A stretch of 25,438 nucleotides of DNA from DASRHK01 sp035650495. GTDB taxonomy: Bacteria > Pseudomonadota > Gammaproteobacteria > Nevskiales > Nevskiaceae. The notes beneath the pieces are model-generated. The model had not been told where the DNA came from and searched no databases. It saw only the letters and a program-made list of their open reading frames with translations. A program made the translations under genes and the position numbers. Location: assembly GCA_035650495.1 (NCBI GenBank), contig DASRHK010000010.1, positions 1-25,438 on the forward strand. The letters are read 5' to 3'. Positions 21,472-25,438 of the stretch are shown piece by piece (the stretch's first letter is position 1; each line of letters opens with the position of its first letter).

Positions 21472-23169
21472 CTACCCCATCTCACGCAGCCGCTTCACCG
21501 CGGCGTCGCTCGACTGGTAGTACCACCGCTTGCCCGATTCCTGGGTGTAGCCGGCTTCGCCCAGCACCTGCAGCACGTTGTGCTGGGCGCCGCACAGCGC
21601 GACGAAAATCCCCGCGTCGTTGAGATCGTCGATCAGCCCTTCGAGCGCGACGAGCCCGGTGATGTCGATGGTCGGCACCGCGGAGAGATCGAGCACGACG
21701 GCGCGCACTTTCTTGTCGTGATTGCGCAGCGACTGCATCGCGCGCTCGGCGGCGCCGAAGAACAACGGACCGGCGATCTCGTAGAAACGCACGTCCTTGG
21801 GCAATCCAGCGGGCGCGGCCGGATGGGTTTCCTCGAGCAGGTTCACCTGCGAGAGCTTCGACATGCGATGCATGAACAGGATCGAGCCGAGCACGACGCC
21901 GACCACGATGGCGGTGACCATGTCGATCAGCACGGTGAGCGCGAAGCAGATCAAGAGCAGCAGCACGTCGGAGCGCGGCGCGACGCGCAGGATGCGCTGG
22001 AAATTCTTCCGCTCGCTCATGTTCCACGCGACCTTCAGCAGCAGCGCGGCCAGTCCGCACATCGGCAGCCACGACAACAGCGGCGCGAGCGTGAGCATCG
22101 CGGCGAGCACGAACAGCGCGTGCGTGAAGCTCGCGAGCGGCGAGCGCGCGCCGCCGCGGATGTTGGCCGCGGTGCGGGCGAGCGCACCGGTGCACGGGAT
22201 ACCGCCGAACAGCGGCGAGATCACGTTGCCGAGGCCCTGCGCGACGAGCTCCGCGTTCGGATCGTGCTTCCTGCCGGTCATCCCGTCGGCGATCACCGCG
22301 CACAGCAGCGACTCGATCGCGCCGAGCATGGCGATCGCAAACGCGGGCGCGACGAGGCTCCGGAGCACGTCGAACGAAAGGTGCAGAGGCGCGCCATCCT
22401 TCCCCGGCAGCGCCCACGGCCAATGCAAGGACGGCAGCTGCGAGGGCACGCCGCCGAAGCGATCGGTGATCGTCGCGACCGAGAGCTCCGGCCACCAATG
22501 CTTGAGCGCGAACGCGATCGATCCGCAGAAGATCGCGCCGGCGAGATACGGCGGGCCCGGCAGCCTGGAGCGGCGCCAGCCGATCATCAGCAGCAACGTC
22601 GCGAGGCCCAGCGCGAGGTCGGGCCAGTGCAGCGTCGGCAGCGCGGCTGCGATCGCCCAGAGCCGGCCGATGAAATTCTCCGGCGTGCCGATGAACGAGA
22701 GTCCGAGGAAATCCTTCAGCTGCAGGCTCGCGATGACGACGGCGATGCCCGTGGTGAAGCCGGTCGTCACCGGATGCGGGATGTACTCGATGAGCTGGCC
22801 CATGCGGCCCCAGCCGAGCCCGATGAGGATGAGTCCCGCCATCAGCGTCGCCACCAGGAGACCGCCAAGCCCCATCTGCGTGGCGATCGGATACAGGATC
22901 ACGACGAACGCGGCGGTCGGCCCGGTGACATTGAAGCGCGAGCCGCCCGTCAGCGCGACGACGGCGCCGGCGACCGCCGCCGTGTAGAGCCCGTGCTGCG
23001 GCGCGACGCCCGATGCGATCGCGAGCGCCAGCGACAGGGGAACGGCGATAATGCCGACGGAGATGCCCGCCCAGAAATCCTTGAGCAGATCGGCGCGGGA
23101 ATAGCCTTCCTTCAATGTTTCGCGCAGAGCGCTGGCGATCGGCGGGAACGCGCGATGGATTTGGGACAT
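21472..23169 (-). CDS. SulP-family anion transporter with C-terminal STAS domain
   Basis: Encodes 565 residues from the ATG at 23169; an upstream ATG (23178) and TTG (23205) are possible. The N-terminal 420 residues hold the many-helix SulP permease core, opening SRADLLKDFWAGISVGIIAV-PLSLALAIASG. The last 110 or so residues form a STAS domain (RFYEIAGPLFFGAAERAM, then LDLSAVPTIDITGLVALEGL). The family carries sulfate, bicarbonate, dicarboxylates such as in DauA, or molybdate in the related MOT1 proteins. The substrate is not readable here. It lies 47 bases upstream of the ECF-like gene on the same strand, which makes a shared operon with the storage proteins likely. Its start is head to head with the GNAT gene, so each promoter must lie in the other gene. 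Confidence 0.9.
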   Translation of the reverse strand: MSQIHRAFPPIASALRETLKEGYSRADLLKDFWAGISVGIIAVPLSLALAIASGVAPQHGLYTAAVAGAVVALTGGSRFNVTGPTAAFVVILYPIATQMGLGGLLVATLMAGLILIGLGWGRMGQLIEYIPHPVTTGFTTGIAVVIASLQLKDFLGLSFIGTPENFIGRLWAIAAALPTLHWPDLALGLATLLLMIGWRRSRLPGPPYLAGAIFCGSIAFALKHWWPELSVATITDRFGGVPSQLPSLHWPWALPGKDGAPLHLSFDVLRSLVAPAFAIAMLGAIESLLCAVIADGMTGRKHDPNAELVAQGLGNVISPLFGGIPCTGALARTAANIRGGARSPLASFTHALFVLAAMLTLAPLLSWLPMCGLAALLLKVAWNMSERKNFQRILRVAPRSDVLLLLICFALTVLIDMVTAIVVGVVLGSILFMHRMSKLSQVNLLEETHPAAPAGLPKDVRFYEIAGPLFFGAAERAMQSLRNHDKKVRAVVLDLSAVPTIDITGLVALEGLIDDLNDAGIFVALCGAQHNVLQVLGEAGYTQESGKRWYYQSSDAAVKRLREMG

Positions 23170-23176
23170 TGGGTAC

Positions 23177-23617
23177 ATGATCAGGCTGATCGAGGTTACT
23201 GACAATGACGGCCGCGTGATCGAGAGCGGCTGGCTTGCGCGCGCCGAGACCGTGCACCGTCAGCTGCGGACGAAACTTCCCGCCGATTACGCTGCCAAGA
23301 TGAAAAGGGTGTTCGCCGGCGGCGGCCGCATGGTGATCGCCGTGGAGGAGGACGCGGTGGTCGGTGTTGCGATCTGGCGCGTGCACGAGAACACGTTCAA
23401 CGGCGTGCAGATGTACGTCGACGACCTGATCACGGATGAAAGCCGCCGCTCGCGCGGCGTCGGCCATGCGTTGATGGAGGGCCTGCAGCGCAAGGCGCGC
23501 GCGCTCGGCTGCGAGAGCTACACGCTCGACTCCGGCACGCATCGCCAGCAGGCGCACAAGTTCTATTTCCGCGAGGGCATGGTCGTGACGGCGTTCCACT
23601 TCGACAAGAAGCTGTAA
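23177..23617 (+). CDS. GNAT-family N-acetyltransferase
   Basis: Encodes 146 residues. The acetyl-CoA pyrophosphate-binding motif A is RRSRGVGHAL (90-99), following a VDDLITDESR strand. The downstream LDSGTHRQQAHKFYFREGMV (about 117-136) matches motif B, with the A..FY..EG(F/M) element. The acceptor substrate is unknown. The ATG stands only 7 bases beyond the divergent SulP start and has a weak ribosome binding site. The next gene on the strand begins 7 bases after its stop, so the two form an operon. Confidence 0.88.
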   Translation: MIRLIEVTDNDGRVIESGWLARAETVHRQLRTKLPADYAAKMKRVFAGGGRMVIAVEEDAVVGVAIWRVHENTFNGVQMYVDDLITDESRRSRGVGHALMEGLQRKARALGCESYTLDSGTHRQQAHKFYFREGMVVTAFHFDKKL

Positions 23618-23624
23618 GGCGCGC

Positions 23625-24791
23625 GTGCCGCTGCTGTCGCTCAAGCCGCACTTCTCGCGCTTCCTCAACGCGAAGCCGGGGCGGCTGCACTTCGCCGCGC
23701 ACAGCCATCACCCGTGGCCCGACGTCTCGTTCGAAGCGCATCAGCGCGCGTGGCTGGCGGCGGCCGAGCTCATCGACTTGAAGTGGGACACCATCTTCGG
23801 CGACGTCATCCCGGAAGCGCAGCGCCACATCGCGCGCCTGCTGTCCCTGCCCGATCCGTCCACCATCGCGTTCGCGCCGAACACGCACGAGCTCGTCATG
23901 CGATTGCTCTCGTGCATCCGGCGGCGCAAGGTGCGCGTGCTGACGACCGATTCCGAATTCCACAGCTTCTCGAGGCAGGTCACGCGCCTGGAGACCGCAG
24001 GACTCGCCGAGGTGACTCGTATCGAGCTCGAGCCGTTCGTGGACTTCCCGCTGCGCTTGCGCGAGGCCATCGAGCAGACCGAGTACGACCTGCTCTACTT
24101 CAGTCACGTGTTCTTCAACAGCGGCTACCTGATCGAGGATCTCGCTTCGCTGGTACGCGCGTGCCCGCACGACAAGGCTCTGATCGCGATCGACGGCTAT
24201 CACGCGTTCATGGCGCTGCCGGTCGACCTGTCGACGATCGCTTCCCGCGCGTTCTACCTGGCCGGCGGCTACAAGTACGCGATGGCTGGCGAAGGCGTGT
24301 GCTTCATGCACTGTCCGCCGGACCGCGCGCTGCGTCCGGTCGACACCGGCTGGTACGCGGAATTCGGCGCGCTCGGCTCGGAGCGCAAGGGCAAGGTCGC
24401 CTACGGCACCGACGGCTCGCGCTTCCTCGGCGCGACGTTCGACCCGAGCGGGCTGTATCGCTTCAACGCGATCCAGCGCTGGGCGCAGATCGAGCGCGTC
24501 GGGCCCGAGCAGGTCCGCAGCCACGTCACCGAGCTGCAGCAGTATTTTCTGCGCGAGCTCGACGCGCTCCAGCATCCGCACCTCAGCCGCTCGACGCTGC
24601 GACCGCCCGACGGCGCTCGCGGCAATTTCCTCTGCTTCCGCACCGCGCTCGCCGAATCGCTCACGCGCTCGTGGATGAACGACAACATCGTCACCGACTG
24701 TCGCGCCAATCACCTGCGCGTGGGCTTCGGCATCTATCAGGGCGTCGCCGATCTCGAGGCCTTCCTGCGCCGGATCTCGCGGCAGCACTAG
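23625..24791 (+). CDS. Class V PLP-dependent enzyme, kynureninase/aminotransferase-like
   Basis: Encodes 388 residues from a GTG with AAGG five bases upstream. The PLP-binding lysine is Lys217 in YLAGGYKYAMAGEG. The pyridine-nitrogen Asp190 lies in LIAIDGYHAF, with the usual His two to three residues later. The early HFAAHSHHPWPD and AFAPNTHELVMRL segments are typical of a class V fold close to kynureninases and cysteine desulfurase-like proteins. No desulfurase catalytic cysteine loop is evident, so the reaction may be a transamination, decarboxylation or C-C cleavage. It is translated in step with the GNAT gene, and an acylated amino compound as shared substrate is a guess. It is probably cytoplasmic. 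Confidence 0.85.
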   Translation: MPLLSLKPHFSRFLNAKPGRLHFAAHSHHPWPDVSFEAHQRAWLAAAELIDLKWDTIFGDVIPEAQRHIARLLSLPDPSTIAFAPNTHELVMRLLSCIRRRKVRVLTTDSEFHSFSRQVTRLETAGLAEVTRIELEPFVDFPLRLREAIEQTEYDLLYFSHVFFNSGYLIEDLASLVRACPHDKALIAIDGYHAFMALPVDLSTIASRAFYLAGGYKYAMAGEGVCFMHCPPDRALRPVDTGWYAEFGALGSERKGKVAYGTDGSRFLGATFDPSGLYRFNAIQRWAQIERVGPEQVRSHVTELQQYFLRELDALQHPHLSRSTLRPPDGARGNFLCFRTALAESLTRSWMNDNIVTDCRANHLRVGFGIYQGVADLEAFLRRISRQH

Positions 24792-24954
24792 CGCAGTCGT
24801 TTCACCGCAAACCCTACAGCGCCAAGGCTTTCGGCCGTAGAGAAAAGCTACCGATTTTCGGGCACGTCGGCGAATTCCTACATTCACCGCCCTGGTCGCT
24901 GCCGCACAGTGCGTCCCGTCCGGATCGCAAGGTCCGCTCACTGGAGACGAACAG

Positions 24955-25395
24955 ATGAACAAGACTTCGATTGCCGCTGCGCTGTGTCTCGCCCTGCTGG
25001 GCTCGTCGGCTCATGCCGCGATGCTGCCGAAGGTCCCGTCGCTGGGATTCAAGCCGATCGCGACGCTGAAGAGCAGCGTGGCAACGGTGAAGGCGGCGCA
25101 GGCACTGCCCGGTCTGCCGCAGGTCGGCGTCATCCTCGCCAACAAGAACATCGGCGGCTTCGGCAACGGCAAGCTGGTCGGCGCGAGCGTCGCGAGCATC
25201 GGCAGCACCGGTAACGGCGGCGCGGTCGGCATTGCGTTGAAGAGCGGCCCGCTGTCGGGCAACGGCGGTCTCGTCGGCATCGCCGCGGCGAGTGGCCAGG
25301 CGTCTGGCTACGGCCAGGTGCTGAGCGTCGGTCTCGCCAATGTCGGCCAGCCGATCCACGTCGGCCTGTTCGGCCGCAACCTCGTCGGACACTAG
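24955..25395 (+). CDS. Small exported glycine-rich protein, unknown
   Basis: Encodes 146 residues. The ATG has GGAG eight bases upstream. A clear signal peptide (MNKTSIAAALCLALLGSSAHA) is followed by about 45 residues with Pro/Lys/Ala, then a Gly/Ser/Ala/Val-rich region from about residue 60. That region has loose repeats of the form 'G-N-G-x-L/A-V-G-I/A' (GNGKLVGASVAS, GNGGAVGIALKS, GNGGLVGIAAAS). This suggests a repetitive beta structure or a structural surface protein. It ends RNLVGH. I do not recognise a family. The 163 bp before it (24792-24954) hold no gene and presumably its promoter. A hairpin follows the stop. Confidence 0.7.
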   Translation: MNKTSIAAALCLALLGSSAHAAMLPKVPSLGFKPIATLKSSVATVKAAQALPGLPQVGVILANKNIGGFGNGKLVGASVASIGSTGNGGAVGIALKSGPLSGNGGLVGIAAASGQASGYGQVLSVGLANVGQPIHVGLFGRNLVGH

Positions 25396-25396
25396 T

Positions 25397-25421
25397 CCCG
25401 GATCAGCCACTTCGATCCGGG
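25397..25421 (+). terminator. Hairpin after the Gly-rich protein gene
   Basis: An 8-bp stem CCCGGATC (25397-25404) with GATCCGGG (25414-25421) and a 9-nt loop begins one base after the stop codon. No T-run follows, so it may be a weak terminator or an mRNA-stabilising hairpin. Confidence 0.5.
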
Positions 25422-25438
25422 GGTACGGGAGTGGCGGG

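Overview
The window is 25.4 kb of dense, GC-rich bacterial DNA. Gene content points to a Gram-negative proteobacterium: a chaperone-usher fimbrial operon, Sec signal peptides ending in AxA, a sigma-32-like promoter before a small heat-shock gene, a class II DAHP synthase and a fused membrane/spermidine-synthase-like protein. A finer placement (for example a soil gamma- or betaproteobacterium) is a guess. There are no rRNA, tRNA, phage, transposase or CRISPR signals. No stretch longer than about 225 bp lacks a gene.

Layout. 1-1374 (minus): spore-coat-U type pilin, periplasmic chaperone and the first 44 codons of an usher. 1519-4040 (minus): an MFS transporter coupled by a 4-base overlap to class II DAHP synthase. 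4050-5637 (plus): a candidate heat-shock promoter, an Hsp20 gene, two strong hairpins and a CbpA-type DnaJ. 5643-5745: a 103-nt multi-stem inverted repeat between convergent genes. 5752-10136 (minus): a membrane-embedded spermidine-synthase-like gene cut by one in-frame TGA, then a NylA-like amidase. 10209-11425 (plus): two small membrane proteins, one with an isoprenylcysteine-methyltransferase-like motif. 11422-14175: a DUF2141 secreted protein and a small membrane protein, divergent from a histidine kinase/response regulator pair. A perfect palindrome and an apparently leaderless promoter lie between them. 14172-14519 (minus): DUF486 membrane protein. 14743-18539 (plus): four consecutive genes for exported proteins, namely two tandem beta-propeller-like paralogues, an STN-like domain protein and a Pro-rich-tailed protein. 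18536-23169 (minus): SulP transporter, an ECF-type membrane protein and two MosA/MosB-like molybdenum storage subunits. 23177-24791 (plus): GNAT acetyltransferase and a kynureninase-like class V PLP enzyme. 24955-25395 (plus): a small Gly-rich exported protein.

Two regions stand out. The minus-strand SulP / ECF T-plus-S-like fusion / MosA-like / MosB-like series reads as an oxyanion (molybdate or tungstate) uptake and storage operon. It has an unusual membrane protein, no ATPase gene in view, and a MosA-like subunit whose usual phosphate-binding lysine is replaced by alanine. The four-gene exported cluster at 14.7-18.5 kb matches no system I know and is the best candidate for something undescribed. 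The in-frame TGA in the conserved fusion gene and the three tail-to-tail overlapping stop pairs are also worth checking.
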